From Halichondria panicea (lineage: Eukaryota; Porifera; Demospongiae; Suberitida; Halichondriidae), in contig NC_087386.1 of the NCBI RefSeq assembly GCF_963675165.1, positions 3,520,169 through 3,584,168 on the forward strand: 64,000 nucleotides of DNA. The letters run 5' to 3'. The notes under the pieces are model-generated. The model was not told the DNA's origin. It saw nothing but the letters and a program-made list of their open reading frames with translations, and searched no databases. Every line of letters starts with the position of its first letter. Positions within the stretch are counted from its first letter, which is position 1. The position numbers and the translations under genes are program-made. Below, piece by piece: positions 43,287-54,799 of the stretch.

Positions 43287-45172
43287 GAATTCATAATATA
43301 GCTCTAAGTTTGTTCTCAGTTTGTTTTAAGGAATACTGACGACCAGTTGTGGTTCTGGGTTCCACAAGAGTTAAAACATTCAATACTGGTAATACAACAA
43401 TGTCTGGTGGTGTAGGGTACTTGAAAGATCGACTTGGGACTTGGGCCATGTGGATGAAGCTTGACTTCAGCATTATCAATGTCTTTGTCTATGACACAAC
43501 CCAACCACCAATAGTTGTTGTGTACACGTCACATACCCAGACACCGCCTCTATTTGTATCTCCATGTCTTGTTTTGTAACTCATTCGTTTTTGGAGATGC
43601 TGGAGAAAGAATGTTGTTTAAGACTGGAATAAATGAATGTAAACTTCGTGTTCCTGTTACAGTCCGACTTTTCTGAAATCGATTCTCTAGGACAGCTTTT
43701 TCGCTTTGGTATTGCTCAATAGTACAGTAAGCGAAGTCGACAGAGGGAATTGCCTGTCAGGCCCATTCGTACAATTGCAACAATTGCAATGGTGTCATTA
43801 TCTGCTCGTCATATGGTCTTTGCAAACTAACTCTTGCTGCAAGGCGTTTCACAGTGCCATCACAGGCACCCTTCCCGTGAGAAGTAGCAGAAAAATGCCA
43901 CTGAGCAGGTATCCCGAAGTCAGCTTGGTGGTAACACAGATTGAGAAAATTCTTGCGGTTTTTGTATTGAGAAGCTGCTCCATCAGAAAAGTAGTACACC
44001 ATCTTTGGAACGCACCCCAGTATTCCTTTAAGAAATCGATGAGTTGTTTCTGGAAAAGGTAAACTGCAATAGTATCATGCTGCAAGCAATCCGAGATTAC
44101 AACAAAACTACGGTGACTAATGCTGAGCGATTCCTTGAAATACACAACAAAAGGGTGTATAGTGCATTGACTGTTGTTCCAGTGAAATCCTTGCGCAGCA
44201 TCTTGAAGAACGAAAGCATAGTTTTCAGAAAAATCAGCAGACACGACTACCTCCCCCGGCTCTTCATAAAACTGACTCTGCTGAGTTGCGATGAACGAAT
44301 GTGATCGTAGTGCTTCAAGCTTTTCACATAGTGTTGTCATAGTTTCAAGGGTAGAACAGTCGACAGCAGTCCATTGCTTGTAAGTGATGTTGTCAATTAG
44401 ATTCTCGTCAAGCAGTGTTATGAGGGATTCGCTGAGCTTTTTTATCCCAGGGCAATAGTTACACTTTCCAAAGTAGCATGTTGGAAGCAGTGGATTACAC
44501 ATCATTACAGCAAGACAACTAGTTAGTCCTCTGGACGTTGCCTCGTGTATTTTTATACCCTTAAGCATAAGTTTTACATTTTGGTGAATGGTACACACAC
44601 AGACTGAATGTGTACCACTAGCTCCTGCAAGAACACAGTGCCTCAGTTCGGAAAACTTCGAAAATCCAATATGGATGCTTCTGTTTAAAATTTTGATATA
44701 AGTTACTCAAAATCAAACGTTTTTGGACATGTTCTCGACCATGATCACCTTTCACAGAGACAAAATCCTTTTTACCCGGCATCATTCGACTTGAACTATC
44801 ATTGTTGTAAAAGGAAACAACAACATGCACTGTAGTCTGGGTTAAGCAGTGCCCAGGCTGATGATCAGGACTAGATAACACACCTTTGTCGTTAACAAGC
44901 TGTTTGGCTTTTCTAGCCATGAAGAAGTTGGATGCTCCAAATTCTGCTTGGATTTTCGCGAGTGACCAACTCTTGGGTAGTATGGTCAAGATCTGGATCT
45001 TCACACTTCTTTCTTGTACAGTTCTCTTTCAATTGCTGAATAATCTCTCTATCATCTCTCTATCATCTCCGGACTTGTCTTCGTCAATAAAGACCTGGTC
45101 CATCTTTTCAACAATTTTAGCCATTTTTGAACGCAGCTTTCGCAGAGTGATGGGTGTCCCCTAAGCATTTAG
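43287..45172 (-). pseudogene. Transposase-like protein (GKKDFVSV / DFSENY family), nearly full-length, frameshifted
   Basis: Minus-strand blocks in order are MAKIVEKMDQVFIDEDKSGD (45123), IQILTILPKSWSLAKIQAEF (44995), MPGKKDFVSVKGDHG (44785), VQKRLILSNLYQNFKQKHP, GASGTHSVCVCTIHQNVKLM, CNPLLPTCYFGKCNYCPGIK (Cys cluster), WTAVDCSTLETM, EVVVSADFSENYAFVLQDAA, GFHWNNSQCTIHPFVVYF, VVISDCLQHDTIAVYLFQKQ, YYFSDGAASQYKNRKNFLNL, WHFSATSHGKGACDGTVKRL and YDEQIMTPLQL. Then comes a degenerate stretch, SGYVTC.., and FKYPTPPDIVVLPV with LTLVEPRTTTGRQYSLKQTE. Acidic residues in SADFSENY, ISDC and FSDGAASQ suggest an RNase-H-like nuclease, but this is inference. At least four frameshifts (near 44675, 44005, 43740 and 43440) inactivate it. 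N-terminal exons of this family look like the one at 26287. Confidence 0.65.
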
Positions 45173-46298
45173 TGACGGTTCTCAAGGAGGCCAACTCTAC
45201 CTTAAGTACCTTTCGTACCGAAGAGAGGAGAAGGGTATGGATGCATTGTATCATTCGACATGCACATCCAATGATATAATATAATACATGTGCTTCGTGT
45301 ATATAATTATATATAATTATGCGTGCATGAGTATCATAATATCAAGCATGCATGTATACATGCAGGGCCTGCATGCATGATTGCATCATCTCAAGCCAAC
45401 GGAGACTTAGTGTTATCAATTAGCCTTGCCTCGACCCCAGCCAACGTTCGGCCTGTGACCGAGGAGTCTTGATTCCAGGCCGCTCTCACTAAAAGATACA
45501 GCATGCGAAATTTTGCACCCACGAATATGTTAAGCTATATTTATATTATATTATATTATATAAGCATAATATACACAGGCCATGACTTTATTGTATCACT
45601 ATAATTATGTATAGGTACTTGGCAATGGAGACCATGTGTCAGCAGGCCACACAAACAATGTTATGGAAGGCTCCACAAGAGCTTAAAGAGACATACCAAA
45701 AACATTTGGCAATCCTGGTAAATAATAGTATACCGTGATGTTATAACTGACAATCCATTACATCTGACAATCCATTACATAATTATATAGCATACACGGT
45801 AAAACTAATAATTTTAATTTATGCTTTCACAGAGAAAATTTGTCCGTATGAGTAGAAAAGAGACGCCCTTTCACCAAAAGTTTAAAAAGTGGTCATACCA
45901 CTCGAGGATTACTGGGCCATTGCTACGAACAGCATCCCTTGACATACCTTGACATAACAGAATCTGGACTCTACGATAATAGAATCGTCAATCCCCTACC
46001 CAAACGAAACAGCATGATGTCACCAATTGCTTCCTTTAGTGACATAATTTTTCCTCTCTGCAACGACTTTAAATATAATCTTTTCCCATAATATATAATT
46101 ATAGCATACTATGTAATATTATCTCCATGTATACAGTCACTATACAGTACAGTCACTATACAGTCATGATTACATTATTCCCCTGCAGGTATATACGTAC
46201 ATGCAAATTCATGATCAGTCATAATTATTCTCCCTGTAATATCACATGCAGTAATAATTTATATATGCATGCTATAGGATAATTATGACAGCACACTT
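45173..46298. other. Mostly gene-free; two exon-like stretches on the plus strand
   Basis: 45616-45718 reads LAMETMCQQATQTMLWKAPQ then ELKETYQKHLAIL before a gtaaat donor, and 45837-45905 reads RKFVRMSRKETPFHQKFKKW after a ttcacag acceptor. Together they could be exons of an unrecognised gene. 45430-45490 holds diverged copies of the helicase element's terminal motif (gcctcgaccccagccaac). Confidence 0.3.
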
Positions 46299-46590
46299 CT
46301 CTAATATCCCGTCAGCCATTCTTGTAGCAAGCTTGCTGACATAGGTCCATCATACTGGGCCCACTCTGACTCGTAGTCCTCAAAATCCTTGTACTGATCA
46401 TAATTATAATGTGCATGGGTGAACCATGTATACCCACGATGGCTTTTCATTGGCTAAATCGAAGTGTGATGGCGAATTGTATAATTGTGGTGTTCGCAAT
46501 CATGTCATACTCGCAATCATGTCATACTAAACCTTACCCGTCCGAGCATCGAAAGTGAGGCGTTTCCTAGGACTATATATATATGCATGT
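46299..46590 (-). CDS. Possible 3'-terminal exons of an unrecognised gene
   Basis: Minus strand 46400-46300 reads DQYKDFEDYESEWAQYDGPM, then SASLLQEWLTGY and a stop, highly acidic and coding-like. An upstream exon at about 46575-46535 reads PRKRLTFDARTGK before a gtaagg donor. Composition and phase fit an authentic terminal exon. I do not recognise the protein, and no transposon motif is visible, so it could be a host gene end or an element accessory ORF. Confidence 0.35.
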
Positions 46591-46699
46591 GATTGAAGTA
46601 TAATGGGAGATGTACGTCAAAGTATAACACTTTAATTGAAGGTCCCTTTAGGAGAGAGCCTGCAGCTGACTCAATGTTTCCCTGGAGTCTGCATGCAAA

Positions 46700-47021
46700 C
46701 AAAAGAGTTTAATGTCTCAGACAGAAATAAGTACACCAATTAAACCGTATATACACACCGTAGCAGCATTGTTAGTTTTTTAATCAATCGTGCTGATACT
46801 GGAACGTAAACCTATAATTATATATAATAATCGTAGGTGCATGATTGCTGGACAATGGTGCATTGTATAAAGTAGGTACTGAACAGCTATATTATTATAC
46901 AAGTCATGTCAATGAGGAAAAATCAATGAGGAAAAAGTCTAAGCTTAATATAATCATGCTGTAACTTAACTTTTTAACTCATCTAATAATTATCGACTGG
47001 GGAAGACTTGCTTTATTACTA
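46700..47021. other. AT-rich gene-free stretch
   Basis: No motif recognised; short aatgaggaaaaa duplication near 46910-46935. Confidence 0.4.
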
Positions 47022-47627
47022 CATGTGTACAACCTTTTTTCACCTCACTTGAAATATACATTTTAAAAACAAAAAAAGAAATGTACCACTAATTGACCTC
47101 AGGTATGTGTACATATAGTAATGGTCAGAGCTGACAGTAAATGCAAGTAATAATGGGGGAACCTGGCTGTGCAAAATCCTATAATCTTTGTATCTGAGGT
47201 GGAGAATGGTATGCTTGTCAATTGCTGTACCATCGGGAAGCAGCAGATAGATTGTTTGTTGCTGAAGCTACTACATGTTTGGGGGTTGTTGATAGATTTC
47301 AATTCACTGGAGATGTGTCGCTGCTTATAAAGCGAGCACTGTCTATATGATCTCACGATGAATTGAAATTATTTGTGAAAAGCCGACTACCTAAAATTCT
47401 GACCCAATTGCTTCAGATTACTGGTAGATCTAAAGTGCTGCCACATTATACTGTCTACTCAAACGCCTAGGATTCACTCGAAAGAAGGCTAAACACATCA
47501 ATACAACGCTCTAAAAATAGATGTAGGTCTTGCACAACCAATCATTCATTTACAATTAGTGGTATGTTTCTTTTTTTTTTTTGTTTTTAAACTGATATTT
47601 CAAGTGAGGTGAAAAAGGTTGTACACT
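47022..47627. mobile_element. About 605-bp MITE with 65-bp terminal inverted repeats
   Basis: Left end gtgtacaacctttttt, then cacctcacttgaaatata, aaaaacaaaaaaagaaa and accactaatt. The right end is the reverse complement. The centre (47100-47550) carries open frames on both strands but no transposase motif. Target duplication unclear. Confidence 0.8.
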
Positions 47628-47723
47628 TGTGTATCAATAAAAAACTAACAGTACAGTAATTGGCTGAAATCTGCTTCAAATTTGAAAATACAGAATAGTT
47701 ACTGATCCGCATGCATACAGTTC

Positions 47724-48860
47724 AGATACAAAACCTATACGGCAGGTCGGAAGAGGCAAAGACGGTGTGAACAGTGTCCAGGATGCATTAGTACAGACTG
47801 CAATCAATGTAAGTTTTGTTTGGACAAGCCTAAGAATGGTGGACCAGGAATTAAGAAACAGTGCTGCATCAAACGCAAGTGCATTCGTACTACAAAAGCA
47901 GAATCTGATGTGGCAAATGTTATTTCAAGACTACACCATTTTAGTGGTAAGGGGGGTTTAGTAAGGGGGGTACCATATAATCATATACCACATTTGTAAT
48001 CGCATGGAGACAATAAATGGAGACAATAATTATTTGTACAGGTGCAGCTTCAACACCACAACTTCAAGTGCAAGAAAAGGGAAAAGGAATTTTGTGATGT
48101 ACGTATAGCACTGATTCTGTTGTCGCACTCTTATTATTTTATATACCTTTAATAGTTATATACCTTCAATAGGGTTATTTCAGGTCTTGCCCGGGATTTG
48201 TGAAGCTACCCAATGCTGTCCCTCCGCAATATGTTCCAAGTTCAGGTGGGCTTTACTCATGTGTTTACTCAACACATGAGGTAATGGTACGGAGTTACAC
48301 AGTCTCTGTTGGGAAGCGAAAAGACAGCAGATCATATACATGAAACAAGATGCATTATTAATCCTGCACCGAACACAGAAGGATATAAACTATTTCAGAA
48401 TATGCTAGGAAAACAACGGAGAATTGACTACATTCAAGCTGATGGAAATTGTCTGTTTAGAGCACTTTCCAAAGAGATCTTGAGCCATGAAAAATTTCAC
48501 CATACAGTCCGACAAATGCTTATCCGAGAGAAAGCATTCAAAGATATGTATTTGATGGTACCCTTGAGGCTCACTGCAAGAAAATGGAAGCTATTGGCTA
48601 CTGGGGTACGCAAGTTGAAAATATGCAGCAGCTAACTTGTTGAAGACATTTTCTGTAAGCAACCAGACAGCCAACGTTACCATTGGATTTGCTATCGACC
48701 AAACGAGCACTTTCATCAACAAGAAAAATGTTCAGACTTAGTACTTAGTACTTAATAAGATCCTTCAGCTTTCACCACCAAAGGGCTACCACATAGAGCT
48801 CATTCATACTTTGGAATGCCATTTTGATAGCCTTGCTCACCTCAATGGATAGTGCTCCTG
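47724..48860 (+). pseudogene. CXXC zinc finger + OTU cysteine-protease locus
   Basis: Exon 1 (about 47724-47946) reads RKRQRRCEQCPGCISTDCNQ, then CKFCLDKPKNGGPGIKKQCC and IKRKC before gtaagg. All eight zinc-binding Cys of a CXXC domain are present, with KNGGPG in place of the KFGG loop; CXXC domains bind unmethylated CpG. A short exon (from about 48042, GAASTPQLQVQEKGKG) follows. Then 48300-48590 reads NPAPNTEGYKLFQNMLGKQR, RIDYIQADGNCLFRALSKEI and HEKFHHTVRQMLI, where the DGNC motif holds the OTU catalytic Asp and Cys. After frameshifts come GTLEAHCKKMEAIGYWGTQV and, near 48795, GYHIELIHTLECHFDSL with the catalytic His. OTU domains cleave ubiquitin. The reading is broken 3' of 48560. Both parts lie on one strand about 600 bp apart, so a single gene is likely but not proven. 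Confidence 0.6.
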
Positions 48861-50097
48861 AGCTTCAGTCAGCAACATCAACTGTAGATTTAACTTATTA
48901 GACTATGTACCAAGAACCAGAGATAAAGTAATTACTCTATCTCTGCAAGAACCAAGATGTCATTCCTTGCATTATTTGGGTGCATTAGTTGGGTGGAGCC
49001 AACCCACTCACTAGACTAGATCAATCACGTGATGATCCTCATCAACTTCAGAGGAGGTTGGACACGCATTATCATGACGGAAGGCGTCATGTGATAATTA
49101 TACACCTTTATAGAATTCCTTTGAGGTCAAAGGTGAGAATGTAAAAGCTTATTAGTGCAAGTAAGAGCTAGAGAACGCTAAAGAGAAACAGATTAATGGT
49201 GCTCTGACCTCCTCTGCTCATAACCTCCTCTGCTCATATAGAGCTGTTAAACAAAAATTGGAAAAGTGTCAAAAAAATCTAAATACTAGTCTAAATCCAT
49301 CTTGGAATCTTTCAGCAGTGTAGGGAAGGTGAGAGGGCGGTGGGAATGCACTTCTGGCTACTTGCAGTGTCTCTGTACAGCCTACAAAACAGTGGAGCAT
49401 CGAGGTGCCTAATGCACCTATCAATGGCAAGCCCCACCCCCCCAGTACGGTGGGGATTTGAAACATACATATTTCAATTGCACCACATCTGGGGGCAACC
49501 TCGATGTCAAATCCCTAGGTAAATCAAATCTCTAGGTAAAACCCGTAGTTCTACCTGGGGAATTGACACCTACAATGAGCTATAAATCATAATTAATACG
49601 GGTTGGCTATAATTATTATCTCTTTATACAGGCAAACAAAAGATTCAATCCACTTTATTACATGGTACAAGTGCTACACACATACTTATCAGGTTCAGAC
49701 AAAAGATTCACACATTTCCAGTGAAACCAACTGTCACACACATCACATGCAATCCAGTTTTCAACTTCTTCCGTCTGTTCTTCATAAACATTTCACAGGT
49801 GTTTCGATAGTTTAACAGGAAGTGGGCGTGCTCATTGCATTTTTTCATACCTCAGTACACTTCCGGTAAGGCATTAAAATTTCCTGGTTGTTTCAACAGG
49901 AAGACCAGCCCTTGTGGTTTCACCTATCTACTGCAGGAAGAGCACAAAGTTACAATAAACCGCATGAAGCAGCCCTGATTGTACACGCTAAGTTTAAAGA
50001 GCTATAACTTCAATGTGGAAAATTTTCTGTGTTTGGAATAAAGACTGAATTATATGGTAAGCATAGTTCTATCTTATTGTATAACTCTCATTATGCG
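48861..50097. other. Gene-free stretch
   Basis: A 16-bp perfect tandem duplication lies at 49207-49238. 49500-49550 contains ccctaggtaaatcaaatctctaggtaaa. No gene recognised. Confidence 0.4.
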
Positions 50098-53000
50098 CTA
50101 ACTTTTTCTATAGTAGATATGAGCATTGGTTTGTAGACAATTTTTTATCAGAAAATGATCTGATCTTTTGTTTATAAACATCTCTTTTTGATGACTGGTT
50201 TTAGTGATATGTTCAGTGGAGCAACATTTATAAAATGGTTCTTCATTTTGCTGTGAAGTTTCTCCACATTGACGAATTTGTGCCCCTTTCTGTTGAACCA
50301 GTTGTGGATGCTTTCGGCCCCCTGTTCCCCCATGAGTCCAAAAGCCACACCAGGACCCCACTCTCTCAGCCATGGGATTGTGTGCTTCTCTAGCATGTGA
50401 AGTTTGGGTGTGATGGATGCCGTAGGGAACCTTTCCCGGTAATACTTGCAATGTTGTTCTCTGAAAATCAAAAATGCTGTTAGTAAAGATTATCGTACTT
50501 ATCATTATAAACTTACCGAGTGTATCTTCTTCAACAGGTGTTATGTAGCGCTGGTCATACATACTATGGCATCTTGAAAAGAGATCGAAAACAATAGAAA
50601 ACTTCCTGGATGTTTCTGCTGCTTTCTGGAATGCCAAGGTAACGAATCGACTCACATAAGTGTTTCGTGTTCTCCTCCTATAATCATTTGTTTTATTATT
50701 TCACCTTCAGTGTTCGATGAGCGTGGTTCCCAACGAATGTTCCACTGTAGTAAGCTTGCCGACGTACATTAAAGGAAGCCAGAGCTGTATCGAGTTCCTT
50801 AACAAAAGGCCCGTCGTAGAGCTTAAACCCTTTTGCTATCTCAGCTTCAGCTAGGTGGAACTCTTTTGTCTGAAGTACATTGTAGTTTAATGCATAACAA
50901 CATGTAATAATTATGTTTATGTTTACGTACTAGTTTGTCTGCTTTTTTTGTTCATAGCATTTGCCTCAATGAACAAATTCACGATTTGTGGATCCTCTTC
51001 AGGGTTATCTTCCTCGGAAAGAGTATAGTGTTGTCAGCGCCCGCTTGCGCTAATTGTCAAGTTCTCAATGATTTTTCACAGCAATAAACACAACTGACTT
51101 ACAAAAACAATAATTGACCCTTTTATATTCGGGTATTGCACAACAACACATGGTATATCTAGAACATTCTCTAACATTACATCACCATTCTAGAACATTC
51201 AGTAACATTACATCACTATTCTAGAACATTAACAAAAACAATACATAACTATTCTAGAACATTCACAAAGAGTATAAATATGCAGTTCTACCAGTAAGTT
51301 CTCCACAAGGTCATACTGGTTAGTGAGTTCATCCGACAACCTGATATGTTTTAATTTACTTTTTATAGTTGTCACTTCATATATATACCTTCTCATATCA
51401 CGCTTGACCTTCTCCAATGCTTGTGCATAGTGACCATAACTCGCTCCACCTTTCTCTGCGCAGTCTTCACTAGCCACCATTATGTCCATCTCATGGGAAA
51501 AGAGCCGGTAGAAAATCCCGAGGGAAATGTGCAGACCAGGTGGGCATACCTACATGCATGTGTGTATACAGTCGTATACATGTATCCACTATTGTAATTG
51601 TAACCTGTAATTTACATTGGTGAGTGGTATCCCAGGAAAGAAGGGTTGTCAAACAACATTATTATGCTTCTTCAGATCTGCTCCAGCTGCAGTGAAACTC
51701 TTAAAGTCATCACAAATGCTCTGTGTGCTTCTGGCAGGAACACTCTGGGGTGGGTCTCGGAGCTGATCAGAAGTAACCAGGCACCAAATACAGCAGTACT
51801 TTCCTGTTTTCAGAAGTAAGATCATTGAAGCAGCCTGTACATTGAAGCAGCCTGTACATGTAACTATTGTAAATAATTATAGTACCTGATGCTCCTGACA
51901 GGCCATACATATGGCACAAAAATTCATAGTCGCCACTCAAGAATGTTCTAATCTTCTTCCCTCTGCAATATGTCATTAATGATGTTATATAGTGCAATTA
52001 TTGTGGTGTTGTGTGTATCACCTCCAGGTTTTAGATTCTAGGTCTTTAACCTGGTCGCTGTACCTCTCGAGTGCTATTCTGAGGTTGACGGGGTTGTCAG
52101 ACGCTTCAAAGATACAAAACACGCAGGTGTTATTGGACGCATTAGGATTCCAATCTGGAAGGACATTTTGAAGCTTCCTCCTCCTTTGTCACCCCCAAAC
52201 TTGATCCACACTTCATCATACGACCTTCATGCCAGGTGAGACGGTGTACCCTGTTTTATAGTACTATAATTAAACTTGTGTACACGTGGTGTTCGTTAGT
52301 TACCCTGTGATGTCGTTGTCGTTCATGGACAACATGTCTTCAATCTTCTGCCATAGATCCTTGACATAGGCCATTGGAACATTTCTGTCTCAATGGTATT
52401 GTGACCATCATGAGTAGGAAAGGTGAATGGGGTTAACTCGGTACATATATTCTCTCCTACATACTGCTCCGATTCTGCCCGCTATCTCTACTCCCCACTC
52501 AATAAGGTATGTATGAAGTACCGCTTGTAATTTAAACTTGCCTCCTCATATCTCTCGTTTTCTGGTATGCCAGATGCAGGTCCACTAATGCTTCCCCGGC
52601 AGGAATTGAAATGGAGCTTATCAATGAGTGCCTGCTGCGGTCACCTCATTTGCCAGCTGAGTATACACCACTGATCCTTTTCCTTTGAAGTCTAAGTTCA
52701 GAGGAACGACGTCGCACAGTTCGAGAACCTGACTTGCATTAGTGTGATGGGCTATTTGCGTAATAAATATGTGCATAATGTAATGATTATACCTGTCCTC
52801 TTGTCTGTAATTGTAGTGTTTGTAATTGTAGTGTTTGGGAATTTTCTGAGGATAAACTCCGTGTCACGAGAGATGCTTGGAGTTTCTTCTCTACTGGTGT
52901 TAGGGGTACGTTTGATGGCTTTTTTAACACATGTTCTATGTTAGGCTTCGAATGAAGGCCAGGACTGCTTCTGGAGGTTGCCTGACTGTCAAAATCAGCC

Positions 53001-53300
53001 ACATGATCAGTGCCACAACAGGGACAAGAAATAGCTTCGGCTTTTCGTAAGCTCTGACAGCAGCATTCAGCACATGCATACTTCTGGCACGTCGTGAACT
53101 CAATAGGCAGTGAGGAGCACAAGTAACACTTTAACTCGCCAGGTACATTGAGTATGTTGGCAGAGTCTATAGGGGAATTTGATGCTATTCCTTTATGTGT
53201 TGCTTTATGTGTTGTATCATAGCCTGTGGAGAGATGTTGGGTGGTCTGCCAGCTTTGAAGAGTTTCTTTCGTCTCCCTGATTGCCGAACACGGCTCGTGT
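50098..53300 (-). pseudogene. N-RAG-TP-like transposon protein, copy 2
   Basis: Minus-strand blocks in order are GRPPNISPQAMIQHIKQHIK (53245-53190), LNVPGELKCYLCSSLPIEF and TCQKYACAECCCQSLRKAEA with ISCPCCGTDH (53140-53010, RING-like), VLELCDVVPLNF (about 52720), IPAGEALVDLHLAY (52590), YLIEWGVEIAGRIG, ELTPFTFPTHDGHNTIE (about 52440), GGDKGGGSFKMSFQ (52195), ASDNPVNLRIALERYSDQVK (52105), KIRTFLSGDYEFLCHMYGLS (51960), EKGGASYGHYAQALEKVKRD (51450), GTFVGNHAHRTLK-like (about 50735), a YDQRYITPVEE exon (50550), YYRERFPTASITPKLHMLEK (50445) and GLMGEQGAESIHNWFNRKG (50340). Introns split SGDYEFLC and its neighbours exactly as in copy 1. A few frameshifts are present, so it is less decayed than copy 1. 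Confidence 0.75.
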
Positions 53301-53517
53301 GTGTGTGTGTGTGTGTGTGCGTTGTGGGGTGTGTGTTTGCCCCCTGTGTGTGCGTGTGTGTGTTTGCCCCCTGTGTGTGTGTGTGTGTGTGTGTGTGTGC
53401 CCTGTGTGTGCGTGTGCGTGTGTGCGTGTGCGTGTGTGTGTGTGTGTGTATGTGTGTATGCCCCCTGTGTGTGCGTGTGTGTGTTTGCCCCTGTGTGTGT
53501 AGTGTGTGCATACCCTT

Positions 53518-53558
<41 letters not shown>

Positions 53559-54265
53559 GTGTGTGTATGTGTGTATGCCCCCTGTGTGTGCGTGTGTGAG
53601 TGTGTGTTTACACCCTGAGTGTGTGTGTGTGCCCCTGTGTTGTGTGCCCCCTGTGCGTTCCCTGTGTGTGCGTATGTGTGTGTGTGTGTGTGCCCCCTGT
53701 GTGTGCGAGTGTGTGTGCGTTGTGGTGTGTGTGTGTGTGTTTGCCCCCTGTGAGTGTGTGTGCGTGTGTGTGTGAGTGTGTGTGTGCCCTGTGTGTGCGT
53801 GTGTGTGTGTGTGCCCCTGTGTGTGTGTGAGCCGTGCGTGTGTGGTGTGTGTGTGTGCCCACTGTGTGTGCGTGTGTGCCCCATGTGTGTGTGTGTGTGT
53901 GTGTTGTGTGTTGTGGGTGTGTGTGTGCCCCTGTGTTGCCATGTGTGTGTGTGGTGTGTGTGTGTGTGTGAGCGTGTGTGTGTGAGTCTGTGTGTTCCCT
54001 GTGTTTGCGTATGCGTATGTGTGTGTGTGTGTGTGTGCCCCCTGTGTGTGCGAGTGTGTGTGCGTGTGTGTTTGCCCCCTGTGAGTGTGTGTGCCTGTGT
54101 GTGTGCGTGTGTGTGTGTGTGCCCCTGTGTGTGTGTGAGCCGTGCGTGTGTGGTGTGTGTGTGTGCCCCCTGTGTGTGCGTGTGTGCCCCATGTGTGTGT
54201 GTGTGTGTGGTGTGTGTGTGTGTGTGTGTTGTGAGTGTGTGTGTGTGCCCCTGTGTTGCCATGTG

Positions 54266-54296
<31 letters not shown>

Positions 54297-54710
54297 TGTG
54301 TGTGTGTGTGAGCGTGTGTGTGTGTGTGCCCCTGTGTGTGTGTGTGAGTCTGTGTGTTCCCTGTGTTTGCGTATGCGTATGTGTGTGTGTGTGTGTGCCC
54401 CCTGTGTGTGCGAGTGTGTGTGCGTTGTGGTGTGTGCGTGTGTGTGTGTGTCACATGTGTTGTGTGCTCCCTGTGTGTGTGTGTGTGTGCCCTGTGTGTG
54501 CATGTTGTGTGTGCCCCTGTGTGTGTGAGCCGTGCGTGTGTTGTGTGTGTGTGTGTGTGTGTGGGTGTGTTTGTGGGTGTGTGTGTGCCCCATGTGTGTG
54601 TGTGTGACCCCTGTGTGTGCCCCATGTGTGTGTGTGGTGTGTGTGTGGGTGTGTATCCCCCTGTGTGTGCGTGTGTGAGTGTCTGTGTTTGCCCCTGTGT
54701 GTGTTTGTAG
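53297..54710 (+). repeat. TG-rich satellite array 1 with CCCCCTG units (1.4 kb)
   Basis: gtgtgtgccccctgtgtgtg repeats irregularly over 1.4 kb, with variants tgtgtgcgagtg, ccccatgtg and gagccgtgcgtgtgtgg. The motif gagccgtgcg recurs at 53829, 54137 and 54527 (308 and 390 bp apart), showing higher-order units. It lies inside N-RAG-TP copy 2: coding FHPTQLALCLLQ begins right of it (minus strand), and the SGRRKKLFKAGRPPN stretch resumes left of it. Open frames across it are an artefact of the repeat. Confidence 0.95.
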
Positions 54711-54770
54711 TAAGCACAAGGCTAACTGGGTTGGATGGAACCTCGTCCGCTGAAGCATAAAATTGACTCA
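54711..54770 (-). pseudogene. Likely N-terminal exon remnant of N-RAG-TP copy 2
   Basis: Minus strand reads MLQRTRFHPTQLALCLLQ just before the TG array. The FHPTQLxLxxL segment resembles the HPxxxCxxC block of copy 1 (AIHPQSYCHPC). A Cys is replaced. This suggests that the array expanded inside the zinc-binding exon. Confidence 0.4.
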
Positions 54771-54799
54771 AACGGAATGCACATTAGATTTTTAATGAA

